NCBI GenBank assembly: GCA_024404335.1
Contig: JAKSQA010000081.1
Location: 1-5,596 of the forward strand
DNA from: Mailhella sp.
Lineage (GTDB): Bacteria; Desulfobacterota; Desulfovibrionia; Desulfovibrionales; Desulfovibrionaceae
Direction: 5' to 3'
Length of the DNA stretch: 5,596 bases
Within the stretch, counting starts at the first letter, position 1, and every line of letters starts with the position of its first letter. Below, piece after piece: positions 1 through 5,596 of this stretch. Position numbers and translations under genes: made by a program. The notes below the pieces were generated by a model. That model saw only the letters and a program-made list of their open reading frames with translations. It had not been told where the DNA came from and did not search any database.

Positions 1-1
1 A

Positions 2-2398
2 CGCGTCTACAAGATTCTGGGACGCAACCAGTTCACCATCCCCCATGTCGACGTCGAGCGCGCCCGCTATCTGACCGAGTCCATGAAGGAGACCGAAGGC
101 GAGCTGATGACCCTCCGCATCGCCAAGGCCCTTCTCAATGTGGCCAAGAAGATCACCGTCTGGATCACCCCCGACCAGCTGCTTGCCGGCCGCGTCGGCC
201 AGCTCGGCCGCTACGGCATCCTCTATCCTGAAATCGACGGCGACTTCTATGCCGAAGTGCTCTCCGACATCGCCAACCGCGACAAGAGCCCCTTCCAGAT
301 TTCCGAAGAGGACAACCGCATCGTCTGCGAGGAGATCTCCCCCTACTGGAAGGGCCGCACCTTCCATGAGCATCTGAACAAGGTGCTCCCCGGCGAGCTC
401 CGCAACGTGACCTACGTTGACGACCGCGGCCTCAAGTCCAAGTTCGTGGTTTCCGAGACCTCTTCCTACCGTACCGGCCTCCAGTGGGTTCCGGACTATG
501 AGAAGGTCCTGAAGCGCGGCTTCATCGACATCCAGAACGAGGCCCGCGAGCGCCTCGCCGCCCTCGACCTGAGCAACTCGCTCAACCTGTGGGAGAAGAA
601 GCCCTTCTACGAAGCCATGATCATCGTGTGCGACGCCATCATGATCTGGGCGAAGCGCCACGCCGACCTCGCCCGTGACATGGCCGCCAAGGAAGCCGAT
701 CCCAAGCGCAAGGCCGAGCTCCTCCAGATCGCCGCAAACTGCGAACGCGTGCCCGCCTACCCCGCCACCAACTTCTGGGAAGCCATGCAGTGCCAGTGGT
801 TCGTGCAGATGTTCTCCCGCCTGGAGCAGAAGGCCAGCGCCATCATCTCCAACGGCCGTATGGACCAGTACCTGTACCCCTACTATGAAAAGGACATCAG
901 GGAAGGCCGCATCACCCGTGAGCAGGCCCGCGAGCTCCTGGAGTGCATGTGGGTCGACATGGCCCAGTTCATCGACCTCTACATCAACCCCACCGGCCTG
1001 GAATTCCAGGAAGGCTACGCCCACTGGGAAGCCGTGACCATCGGCGGCCAGACCCCCGACGGTGAGGACGCCACCAACGACCTCTCCTACCTCTTCCTCG
1101 AGTCCAAGCGTGACTTCCCGCTGAACTATCCCGACCTCGCTGCCCGTATCCATTCCCGCACTCCCGAGCGCTTCATGTACGAAGTGGCCCTGACCGTGAA
1201 GGACGGCTCCGGCTTCCCGAAGCTGATCAACGACGAGGAAGTCGTGTTCCTCAACACCGTGAAGGGCGTGCCGGTCAACGAGGCCCTCGACTACGCCGTT
1301 TCCGGCTGCACCGAGACCCGCCATCCCAACCGCGACACCTACACTTCCGGCTGCGTGTACATCAACTTCGGCGCCGCGCTCGAAATGACCATGTACAACG
1401 GCCGCATGAAGAAGTACGGCGACGAGCTCATCGGCCTTGAGACCGGTGATCCCCGTGAGATGAAGACCTGGGAGGAATTCTACGAAGCCTATAAGAAGCA
1501 GCACATCAACCTGCTCCACAAGGCCTTCCAGCAGCAGCATGTCGTCGACCGCCTGCGCCCCCAGCACTTCGCCGCTCCTCTGACCTCCGCCATGCACAAC
1601 CTCTGCATGGAGAACGCCCTCGACATCCATACCGAGAAGATCCCCGGCGGCGTCGACTTCTCCTACTTCGAGTTCCTGGGCTACGGCACCATCATCGACT
1701 CTCTGTCGGCCATCAAGAAGATGGTCTTTGACGACAAGAAGCTCACCATGGCCGAAGTCGTCGAAGCCCTGGAAGCCGACTGCGTGGGCTTCGACCCCGT
1801 ACAGCAGATCCTGAAGTCCGCCCCCCGCTACGGCAACGACGATCCCTATGCCGACAGCATCGGCAAGGACATCGACCGCTTCACCCAGGTCGAGGCCGAA
1901 AAGGACAGCGTCAACCGCGGCGTGCATGTCGACGTGCGCTACGTGCCGATCACCTCGCACGTGCCCTTCGGCAAGGTCCTCTCCGCCACGCCTAACGGCC
2001 GCAAGGCCTGGACGGCCCTCTCCGACGGCACCTCCGCCTCCCATGGCGCCGACGTCGAAGGTCCGACCGCCGTCCTGCTGTCCAACTGCCCCGCCAAGAA
2101 CTGCGGCATGATCAACCGCGCCTCCCGCCTGCTGAACATCAAGCTTTCCCCGAAGGCCATCGAAGGCGAAGCCGGCACCCGCAAGGTCATGGACATCATC
2201 CGTACCTGGTGCGACCTCAAGCTGTGGCACCTGCAGTTCAACGTCGTGAACCGCTCCACCCTTGAAGCCGCCCAGAAGAACCCCGCCAACTACCGCAACC
2301 TGCTCGTCCGCATCGCCGGCTACAGCGCGTTCTTCTGCGACCTGTCGCGCGAACTGCAGAACGACATCATCGAACGTACCGAACATACCGAAGTGTAG
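2..2398 (+). CDS. islA: Isethionate sulfite-lyase (glycyl radical enzyme), 5' end cut off by window
   Basis: Cytosolic glycyl radical enzyme that cleaves the C-S bond of isethionate to acetaldehyde and sulfite. The frame is open from base 2; the first ATG at 83 is internal, because 27 in-frame codons with family-like sequence precede it. Counting from that Met, the radical motif RIAGYSAFF has its Gly at residue 746 (2318-2320), and GCTETR supplies the thiyl Cys409 (1307-1309) and Glu411. Arg130, Gln134 (YRTGLQW), Trp315 and Arg619 (VDVRY) are also present. Adding 59 gives R189, Q193, W374, C468, E470, R678 and G805, the active-site numbering I recall for characterised IslA, so the full protein should be about 830 residues with about 32 missing here. 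GCTETR differs from the GCVEP of choline and glycerol/diol lyases. Its activase follows, after two hairpins. Codon use is strongly biased, suggesting high expression. Any upstream promoter lies outside the window. Confidence 0.95.
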   Translation, partial: RVYKILGRNQFTIPHVDVERARYLTESMKETEGELMTLRIAKALLNVAKKITVWITPDQLLAGRVGQLGRYGILYPEIDGDFYAEVLSDIANRDKSPFQISEEDNRIVCEEISPYWKGRTFHEHLNKVLPGELRNVTYVDDRGLKSKFVVSETSSYRTGLQWVPDYEKVLKRGFIDIQNEARERLAALDLSNSLNLWEKKPFYEAMIIVCDAIMIWAKRHADLARDMAAKEADPKRKAELLQIAANCERVPAYPATNFWEAMQCQWFVQMFSRLEQKASAIISNGRMDQYLYPYYEKDIREGRITREQARELLECMWVDMAQFIDLYINPTGLEFQEGYAHWEAVTIGGQTPDGEDATNDLSYLFLESKRDFPLNYPDLAARIHSRTPERFMYEVALTVKDGSGFPKLINDEEVVFLNTVKGVPVNEALDYAVSGCTETRHPNRDTYTSGCVYINFGAALEMTMYNGRMKKYGDELIGLETGDPREMKTWEEFYEAYKKQHINLLHKAFQQQHVVDRLRPQHFAAPLTSAMHNLCMENALDIHTEKIPGGVDFSYFEFLGYGTIIDSLSAIKKMVFDDKKLTMAEVVEALEADCVGFDPVQQILKSAPRYGNDDPYADSIGKDIDRFTQVEAEKDSVNRGVHVDVRYVPITSHVPFGKVLSATPNGRKAWTALSDGTSASHGADVEGPTAVLLSNCPAKNCGMINRASRLLNIKLSPKAIEGEAGTRKVMDIIRTWCDLKLWHLQFNVVNRSTLEAAQKNPANYRNLLVRIAGYSAFFCDLSRELQNDIIERTEHTEV

Positions 2399-2424
2399 TC
2401 CGGCACGAGGCTGACGCAAAACGT

Positions 2425-2444
2425 CCGGGGAGGCATCTCCCCGG
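2425..2444 (+). repeat. Perfect hairpin after islA stop
   Basis: An 8-bp perfect GC-rich stem (2425-2432 paired with 2437-2444) closes a GCAT loop. It begins 26 bases after the islA stop codon and is followed by only two T residues, so alone it is a weak terminator. It may act as a 3' stabiliser of the islA message, or as the first half of a tandem attenuator with the hairpin at 2449-2479. Confidence 0.6.
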
Positions 2445-2448
2445 TTCC

Positions 2449-2479
2449 GCCGCAGGGACCTCGGTCCCTGCGGCCTTTT
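2449..2479 (+). terminator. Terminator-like hairpin between islA and islB
   Basis: A very stable stem (2449-2460 with 2463-2474; formally 12 bp, in practice 11 bp around a CTCG tetraloop) is followed by C and TTTT at 2476-2479. The T run is short, so partial termination is more likely than complete termination. No obvious sigma-70 promoter was seen between it and islB, which suggests islB is transcribed by read-through at a lower level than islA. That fits the need for only catalytic amounts of activase. The read-through interpretation is inference. Confidence 0.65.
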
Positions 2480-2514
2480 CAATTCAGGCGGCCCGCCGGC
2501 CGCAGGCACCGCTC

Positions 2515-2520
2515 CGGAGA
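2515..2520 (+). promoter_or_regulatory. Ribosome binding site of islB
   Basis: CGGAGA contains the Shine-Dalgarno core GGAG, which ends 6 bases before the ATG at 2526. This spacing supports that ATG as the start codon. Confidence 0.7.
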
Positions 2521-2525
2521 ATCCT

Positions 2526-3434
2526 ATGTCGGACAGCAACGTAAAAGGCATGATCTTCAATGTGCAGAAATTCAGCGTCCACGACGGCGCCGGTATCCGC
2601 ACCATCGTTTTCTTCAAGGGCTGCCCCCTGCGCTGCCGCTGGTGCAGCAATCCGGAGTCGCAGCTCTTCAGGCCCGAAAGGGCGTTCAATCCCTCGCGCT
2701 GCCTTACGGCGGAAGTCTGCGGAAGGTGCACGAAGGCATGCCCGACCGGGGCGCTTACCGTGGTCGACGGTCTGAATTTCTACGACCGCTCGAAGTGCAC
2801 CGCCTGCGGCGCATGCGTCAATGCGTGCCCCACCGGGGCGCAGTCGTTCTACGGCTACGAGGAGGAGGTCGGCAGGATCATCCGCAAGGTGGAGCGCGAC
2901 GGCGTCTTCTTCGCACGTTCCGGCGGCGGCCTGACCCTTTCCGGCGGCGAGGCGCTCGCCCAGCCCGAGTTCGCCCTGGCGCTCCTGCGCGAGGCGAAGC
3001 TGCACCGCATATCGACCACCATAGAGACGTGCGGCTGCTACCCGACCGAGGTCCTTGAGGAGGCCTGCGGTCTTCTCGACCAGCTCATCTTCGATATCAA
3101 GTCGCTTGATGATGAGAAGCACAGGAAGTTCACCGGGCAGGGGAACGAGCAGATACTGAAGAACATAAGCTACGTCTTCGAGCATTTCCCGAACCTGCCC
3201 GTCCTTATCCGCACGCCTGTCATTCCCGGATTCAACGACTCCGTCGAAGAGGTCATGGACATCTGCCGCTTCGTCCCTCTCCGCAGCAATGTGGAGTTCG
3301 AGCCCCTTACCTATCACCGCATGGGGCAGCCGAAGTACGGCTACATCGGGCGGCCCTACCTTCTTGAAGGCGCAAAGGCCGACGAGGCGCTCATGCGTGA
3401 GATCCGTGCGAAGGTGAAGGAGTACAGAGGCTAG
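2526..3434 (+). CDS. islB: Isethionate sulfite-lyase activating enzyme (radical SAM)
   Basis: A 302-residue glycyl radical enzyme activase. It reductively cleaves S-adenosylmethionine at a [4Fe-4S] cluster and abstracts hydrogen from the radical Gly of IslA. The radical-SAM motif CPLRCRWC gives CxxxCxxC at Cys33, 37 and 40. A ferredoxin-like insert follows with two further Cys sets, Cys59/65/68/72 and Cys91/94/97/101, each ending in a CPTGA motif; this insert is typical of activases of the glycerol dehydratase and choline lyase type and longer than in PflA. The SAM-binding GGE motif is in LSGGEAL near residue 138. The N-terminal HDGAGIRT stretch is also typical. The start is supported by a GGAG site 6 bases upstream, and the length is normal. 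It lies 127 bases after islA on the same strand, separated by the hairpins, and ends before a strong terminator. Compared with islA it uses more AGG and ATA codons, consistent with lower expression. The assignment to IslA as partner comes from adjacency. Confidence 0.92.
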   Translation: MSDSNVKGMIFNVQKFSVHDGAGIRTIVFFKGCPLRCRWCSNPESQLFRPERAFNPSRCLTAEVCGRCTKACPTGALTVVDGLNFYDRSKCTACGACVNACPTGAQSFYGYEEEVGRIIRKVERDGVFFARSGGGLTLSGGEALAQPEFALALLREAKLHRISTTIETCGCYPTEVLEEACGLLDQLIFDIKSLDDEKHRKFTGQGNEQILKNISYVFEHFPNLPVLIRTPVIPGFNDSVEEVMDICRFVPLRSNVEFEPLTYHRMGQPKYGYIGRPYLLEGAKADEALMREIRAKVKEYRG

Positions 3435-3495
3435 CCCCGCATCGCCGGAAAGGTCCTTCCGCACCTTCCGATGAAACGTGCATCGTATGGCTACG

Positions 3496-3519
3496 GCGGC
3501 TCCGCAGCGGCGGAGCCGC
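3496..3519 (+). repeat. GC-rich perfect hairpin downstream of islB
   Basis: A 10-bp perfect stem, GCGGCTCCGC with GCGGAGCCGC, closes an AGCG loop. No T tract follows, so it is not a classical intrinsic terminator. It lies 61 bases after the islB stop and 41 bases before the T-rich terminator at 3561-3599. It could protect the 3' end of the islAB transcript or help RNA polymerase pause. Confidence 0.55.
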
Positions 3520-3560
3520 ACTGTGTTAAGAGCAGGGATTTCCTTTTATCCGAGGGGGGG

Positions 3561-3599
3561 CGGGGGCGGAAGGCCCATGCCCTCCGTGCCCGGTTTTTT
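3561..3599 (+). terminator. Intrinsic terminator of the islAB unit
   Basis: An imperfect hairpin pairs 3561-3574 with 3579-3592 around a CCAT loop, with mismatches at 3565/3588 and 3571/3582 and one G-T pair. It is followed by G and a run of six T residues at 3594-3599. Base composition changes sharply to AT-rich just downstream. This marks the end of the islAB transcription unit and separates it from the transporter genes. Confidence 0.75.
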
Positions 3600-3620
3600 C
3601 TGCGGAGTGAGGAAGATTTT

Positions 3621-3636
3621 GTTGCAAAAATGCACT
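3621..3636 (+). promoter_or_regulatory. Putative upstream activator site 1 (16-bp dyad)
   Basis: GTTGCAAAAATGCACT is an imperfect inverted repeat of the form GTTGCA-N4-TGCAAC. It matches a second element at 3708-3723 at 13 of 16 positions. Its centre is about 327 bases upstream of the predicted sigma-54 transcription start. The repetition and dyad symmetry are seen directly; a role as binding site for a sigma-54 enhancer-binding protein is inferred. Confidence 0.5.
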
Positions 3637-3707
3637 AAAATTTAAATTCTTATTTTATTCCCGCAATTTTTATTGGATTTATTCCTTTAGTGTAAAAAAA
3701 CACGACC

Positions 3708-3723
3708 GTTGTAAAAATGCAAC
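3708..3723 (+). promoter_or_regulatory. Putative upstream activator site 2 (16-bp dyad)
   Basis: GTTGTAAAAATGCAAC is the better copy of the dyad, with arms GTTG and CAAC and near-complete symmetry (GTTGYA-N4-TGCAAC). It starts 87 bases after the related element at 3621, and its centre is about 240 bases upstream of the predicted sigma-54 start, a normal distance for enhancer sites. A weaker look-alike dyad, GTGT-N6-ACAC at 3690-3703, lies just before it. Confidence 0.55.
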
Positions 3724-3743
3724 ACTGCTTCAATGTTTTGGAA

Positions 3744-3756
3744 AATCAACAGATTA
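3744..3756 (+). promoter_or_regulatory. Putative IHF site
   Basis: AATCAACAGATTA is an exact match to the E. coli IHF consensus WATCAANNNNTTR. It lies between the dyads (ending 3723) and the sigma-54 promoter (starting 3930), where DNA bending by IHF commonly brings activator and polymerase together. It is, however, close to the second dyad and rather far from the promoter. A match to a short degenerate consensus in AT-rich DNA can occur by chance. Confidence 0.4.
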
Positions 3757-3895
3757 CGGAGTTTTTCGGATTTTTGGAAAGGCTTTCCGGGAGACTGGAT
3801 TTCGGAGAAGGCCGCCTATTTTGCCGAAAGGCTTCGCGCTGTTTTGGCAAGTGGAAAATACTGATAAAAAAATCTTGAGATTCCAGTGTATTATG

Positions 3896-3922
3896 ACTTA
3901 CCATACTTCCTGTATGGTAAGT
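3896..3922. promoter_or_regulatory. Perfect 27-bp palindrome just upstream of the sigma-54 promoter
   Basis: ACTTACCATAC and GTATGGTAAGT are perfect 11-bp inverted arms separated by TTCCT. A further GTATGG half-site overlaps the right arm at 3921-3926. The element ends 7 bases before the -24 box and would be centred near -47, so it sits upstream of the predicted start and is more likely a protein-binding operator than an RNA hairpin of this transcript. No T run follows, so a terminator is unlikely. The binding protein is unknown. Confidence 0.6.
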
Positions 3923-3929
3923 ATGGCTT

Positions 3930-3945
3930 TGGCACGCTTTTTGCA
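3930..3945 (+). promoter_or_regulatory. Sigma-54 (RpoN) promoter of the TRAP transporter genes
   Basis: TGGCACG-CTTT-TTGCA matches the sigma-54 consensus TGGCACG-N4-TTGCW at every defined position, with the -24 GG at 3931-3932 and the -12 GC at 3943-3944 in the obligatory 12-base register. Transcription should begin near 3956, giving a leader of about 92 nt before the dctP ATG at 4048. Dependence on RpoN and an ATP-driven activator follows from known sigma-54 biology; the activator gene is not in this window. Confidence 0.88.
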
Positions 3946-3962
3946 AAACATGAATCAAGCAG

Positions 3963-4022
3963 GCAGTTATGTGAAGAGTATAACTGCACGGAGAACATAT
4001 CTCCCGTATTCCGGAAAACCGG
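3963..4022 (+). other. Structured 5' leader of dctP with three stem-loops
   Basis: Within the predicted leader three small stem-loops follow one another. The first pairs GCAGTTAT (3963-3970) with ATAACTGC (3980-3987) around a 9-nt loop. The second pairs GGAGA (3990-3994) with TCTCC (4000-4004). The third is CCGG-AAAA-CCGG (4011-4022). The first is the most convincing; the others have only 5 and 4 bp. There is no T run, and the ribosome binding site downstream is left free. They may stabilise the 5' end of the message. I do not recognise a known riboswitch. Confidence 0.4.
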
Positions 4023-4038
4023 CAACAGTCTAACAGGC

Positions 4039-4044
4039 AGAGGA
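4039..4044 (+). promoter_or_regulatory. Ribosome binding site of dctP
   Basis: AGAGGA lies 3 bases before the ATG at 4048. It decides the start in favour of 4048 over the in-frame ATG at 3886, which lies upstream of the sigma-54 promoter and could not be in its transcript. Confidence 0.7.
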
Positions 4045-4047
4045 CTT

Positions 4048-5046
4048 ATGAAACGTCTGATTTGCGGATTCGCGGCTCTCACCCTTCTTCTTTCCGTCAG
4101 CACCGGCAATGCCGCCGACTACAAGAAAATGACCATCAAGGCCGCTACTGCCAACCCCATGGGCAGCCAGCATGTGACCGCCCTTGAGAAGTTCAAGAGC
4201 GTGCTCGAGACCGAATCGAACGGCGCCATCACCGTGACCACCTTCTACGGCGGCTCCCTCGGTGACGAGCAGGCCAACGTGAAGCAGTGCAAGGACGGCG
4301 AGCTCGACGTCACCGTCGTGGCCTGCGGCAACGCCACCCCGCTGGCTCCTTCCGCCGGTTCCGTGTACCTCCCCTACGAATTCGCCAAGCTCGACGATGC
4401 CAAGAAGCTCTTCAGGGATGAGGGCTTCACCAAGAAGCTCGCCGACGCCATGGTCAAGGAAGGCCGCGTCCGTCCGCTCGGCTGGCTGATCGGCGGCTAC
4501 CGCCACATCACCAATGCCAAGCACCCCATCACCAAGATGGAAGACCTCAAGGGCCTCAAGATCCGCGTTCCCGCAGTCGAGCTGCAGCTCGGCGCCTTCC
4601 GCTCCTGGGGTGTTGAGCCTCATCCTCTCGCCTGGTCCGAAACCTTCAACGGCCTGCAGCAGGGCGTTGTCGACGGTCAGGAGAATCCGCACAGCGTGAA
4701 CCGTGACCAGAAGTTCTGGGAAGTCCAGAAGTACATCACCGAGAGCCATTACCTGCTCTGGGTCGGCCCCCTGCTCGTTTCCGAGAAGTGGTATCGCAAG
4801 CTCGACGCCCAGACCAAGGCCCTTGTCGACAAGGCCGCCAAGGAAGCCATCGAGACCGAATGGAAGTGGATCGACGAGCAGGACAGCATCGCCCTCAAGG
4901 CCTGCCTCGACCACGGCATGCAGTTCGACAAGCTGACCGACGAGCCCAAGTGGGCTGAAGCCGCCCGCAGCATCTGGCCCAAGTTCTATGACAAGGTCGG
5001 CGGAAAGGCCCTCGTCGATGAGGCCATGGCCGTCATCGCCAAGTAA
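4048..5046 (+). CDS. dctP: TRAP transporter periplasmic solute-binding protein, DctP family (probably isethionate)
   Basis: A 332-residue extracytoplasmic binding protein of a tripartite ATP-independent periplasmic transporter. Residues 1-22 form a Sec signal peptide: a short MKR start, a hydrophobic core (about 5-17) and a likely cleavage after GNA before ADYKK. The mature part has DctP hallmarks: FYGGSLGDE near 66, LKGLKIRVP with the conserved ligand-binding Arg at about 173, and NGLQQGVVDGQENP at 201-214. Length is normal. In the family the conserved Arg pairs with a carboxylate; here it could pair with a sulfonate, but sequence alone does not prove the ligand. The isethionate assignment comes from lying directly downstream of islAB. 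The ATG at 4048 is chosen because it has a ribosome binding site, begins the signal peptide and lies after the sigma-54 promoter; the same frame stays open back to an ATG at 3886, which I reject. A terminator-like hairpin follows before the permease gene, fitting excess production of the binding protein. Other C2 sulfonates or C4 acids remain possible ligands. Confidence 0.88.
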   Translation: MKRLICGFAALTLLLSVSTGNAADYKKMTIKAATANPMGSQHVTALEKFKSVLETESNGAITVTTFYGGSLGDEQANVKQCKDGELDVTVVACGNATPLAPSAGSVYLPYEFAKLDDAKKLFRDEGFTKKLADAMVKEGRVRPLGWLIGGYRHITNAKHPITKMEDLKGLKIRVPAVELQLGAFRSWGVEPHPLAWSETFNGLQQGVVDGQENPHSVNRDQKFWEVQKYITESHYLLWVGPLLVSEKWYRKLDAQTKALVDKAAKEAIETEWKWIDEQDSIALKACLDHGMQFDKLTDEPKWAEAARSIWPKFYDKVGGKALVDEAMAVIAK

Positions 5047-5080
5047 TGCTCCGAGCCAGGTAACATAGTAAGTATGACAG

Positions 5081-5121
5081 CCGCCCTCGAGCTCCGCCTT
5101 GCGGGACCGGGGGCGGTTTTT
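5081..5121 (+). terminator. Terminator-like hairpin between dctP and dctQ
   Basis: A 9-bp stem pairs CCGCCCTCG (5081-5089) with CGGGGGCGG (5108-5116), including one G-T pair; a small hairpin can form inside the loop (TCCGC against GCGGG). It is followed at once by TTTTT at 5117-5121. It has the form of an intrinsic terminator, yet lies inside what should be one transporter operon, so partial read-through is the likely design. Confidence 0.7.
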
Positions 5122-5204
5122 ATCAGCGAAGACGGAACGGGCCGGGCTGCGAACCCGGCATGCAGGTGCGCCGCAGCCGCTCCGTCCAGATTTCCGGATC
5201 AGCC

Positions 5205-5596
5205 ATGAGCATTCTGAAAAAAATCTACGACAACTTCGAAGAAGGCATGTGCTGCTCCATGCTGGCGATCATGATCCTGTGCCTGTGCGCCCAGGTCGTC
5301 GTCCGCATGACGCTCGGTTCGTCCATCGCATGGACCGAGGAGCTCTCGCGCTATTCCTTCCTGTGGTCCGTGTACACGGGCACGGCCCTTGCCGCAAAGC
5401 GCGGGGCCCATGTGCGCGTCACGGCCCAGTTCCTGTGGATGAATGACGGCCCCCGTCTCTTCTTCCGCATCATCACCGACATCATCTGGGTGGGGGCGCT
5501 CCTTTTCGTCGCATTCCAGAGCCTTCCCGTCATCGAGGACGGCTTCGACTTCCCGGAAATGTCGCCTACCATGCACTTCGCAAAGGCGTGGATCGA
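5205..5596 (+). CDS. dctQ: TRAP transporter small permease subunit, DctQ family, 3' end cut off by window
   Basis: The frame from ATG 5205 stays open to the window edge for 130 codons. It encodes an inner-membrane protein that pairs with the large DctM subunit to form the TRAP permease. Hydrophobic segments lie at about residues 16-33, 50-64 and 86-106; a fourth is expected beyond the edge. The stretch IAWTEELSRYSFLW near 41-54, followed by GTALAAKRGAHV, is the conserved DctQ signature (W-x-E-E-x-x-R and G-x-H). A weak CGGA element lies 6 bases before the start. An alternative ATG at residue 15 (5247) is less likely because it would remove the charged N-terminal segment (KKIYDNFEE) usual for the family. 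It starts 158 bases after the dctP stop, with a terminator-like hairpin between. DctQ proteins are typically about 160-180 residues, so roughly 30-50 are probably missing. Substrate is inferred from the adjacent islAB genes. Confidence 0.9.
   Translation, partial: MSILKKIYDNFEEGMCCSMLAIMILCLCAQVVVRMTLGSSIAWTEELSRYSFLWSVYTGTALAAKRGAHVRVTAQFLWMNDGPRLFFRIITDIIWVGALLFVAFQSLPVIEDGFDFPEMSPTMHFAKAWI

Noticed and set aside
83..2398. Start of islA at the ATG at 83
   Set aside because: The frame is open to the window edge with family-like residues ([18 protein letters not shown]), and the active-site numbering indicates 59 residues before this Met. It is an internal methionine.
3446..3470. Short inverted repeat CGGAA...TTCCG after the islB stop
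   Set aside because: Only 5 bp pair cleanly and no T run follows; not strong enough to list beside the two better hairpins downstream.
2484..3521. Long antisense open frame of 345 codons opposite islB
   Set aside because: It is a by-product of GC-rich codon structure; it covers the whole well-supported islB gene and its translation shows no recognisable domain.
3875..3894. Sigma-70-like TTGAGA and TATTAT elements
   Set aside because: Their spacing is 8 bases, not about 17, so they do not form a usable promoter pair.
3746..4033. Small open frames of about 70 codons on both strands in the islB-dctP gap
   Set aside because: They overlap each other and the promoter elements, show no convincing ribosome binding sites or domains, and match no family I know.
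3886..4047. N-terminal extension of dctP from ATG 3886
   Set aside because: It would begin upstream of the sigma-54 promoter, contains the promoter and leader hairpins, has no good ribosome binding site and would bury the signal peptide inside the protein.
4030..4914. Long antisense open frame of 294 codons opposite dctP
   Set aside because: Its low-complexity translation rich in Gly, Leu, Val and Glu is typical of a shadow frame over a GC-rich gene.
5068..5076. GTAAGTATG shared with the palindrome region at 3917-3925
   Set aside because: A single 9-base match without dyad symmetry after the dctP stop; most likely chance.
5141..5159. GCCGGG/CCCGGC hairpin before dctQ
   Set aside because: Only 6 bp with a 7-base loop in GC-rich DNA, with no T run; it may form but nothing supports a role.
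5099..5446. Open frame of 115 codons on the + strand overlapping dctQ
   Set aside because: It starts inside the terminator hairpin, is out of frame with the clear DctQ protein, and has an Arg/His/Pro-rich shadow composition.
1..5596. CRISPR arrays, tRNA or rRNA genes, insertion sequences, attachment sites
   Set aside because: No repeat-spacer pattern, RNA gene signature, transposase or mobile-element ends were seen.

Overview
The window looks like part of the chromosome of an anaerobic, sulfonate-respiring member of the Desulfovibrionaceae, most plausibly Bilophila or a close Desulfovibrio relative. This rests on gene content (a glycyl radical C-S lyase, its activase and a TRAP transporter), GC-rich coding sequence, and a textbook sigma-54 promoter. 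The species is inferred, not proven.

Layout, all on the + strand. (1) Positions 2-2398 hold most of islA, isethionate sulfite-lyase, missing only about 32 N-terminal residues at the left edge. (2) Positions 2399-2525 form a short gap with two back-to-back perfect hairpins, the second ending in a short T run; it looks like an attenuating terminator. (3) Positions 2526-3434 hold islB, the radical-SAM activase that installs the glycyl radical on IslA. (4) Positions 3435-4047 are a 613-base intergenic region. It opens with a GC-rich hairpin and a good intrinsic terminator, then turns sharply AT-rich. That part carries two near-identical 16-bp dyads, an exact IHF-consensus match, a 27-bp palindrome, an exact sigma-54 -24/-12 promoter, and a roughly 92-nt leader with three consecutive small stem-loops. 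(5) Positions 4048-5046 hold a complete DctP-type periplasmic solute-binding protein. (6) Positions 5047-5204 contain another terminator-like hairpin with T5. (7) From 5205 to the right edge runs the start of the DctQ-type small TRAP permease subunit, cut off after 130 codons; a DctM large subunit is expected next.

Together the genes describe uptake and cleavage of isethionate (2-hydroxyethanesulfonate). The TRAP transporter would bring the sulfonate in. IslB would activate IslA. IslA would split isethionate into acetaldehyde and sulfite, and sulfite would then serve as electron acceptor through dissimilatory sulfite reductase, giving hydrogen sulfide. The enzyme chemistry is established for this family. 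The transporter substrate is inferred from gene order.

This is a known pathway, not a new enzyme system. The parts most worth a second look are non-coding: the sigma-54 control region before the transporter, and hairpins placed after islA and after dctP, each of which could let an abundant product be made in excess of the catalytic or membrane partner encoded downstream.
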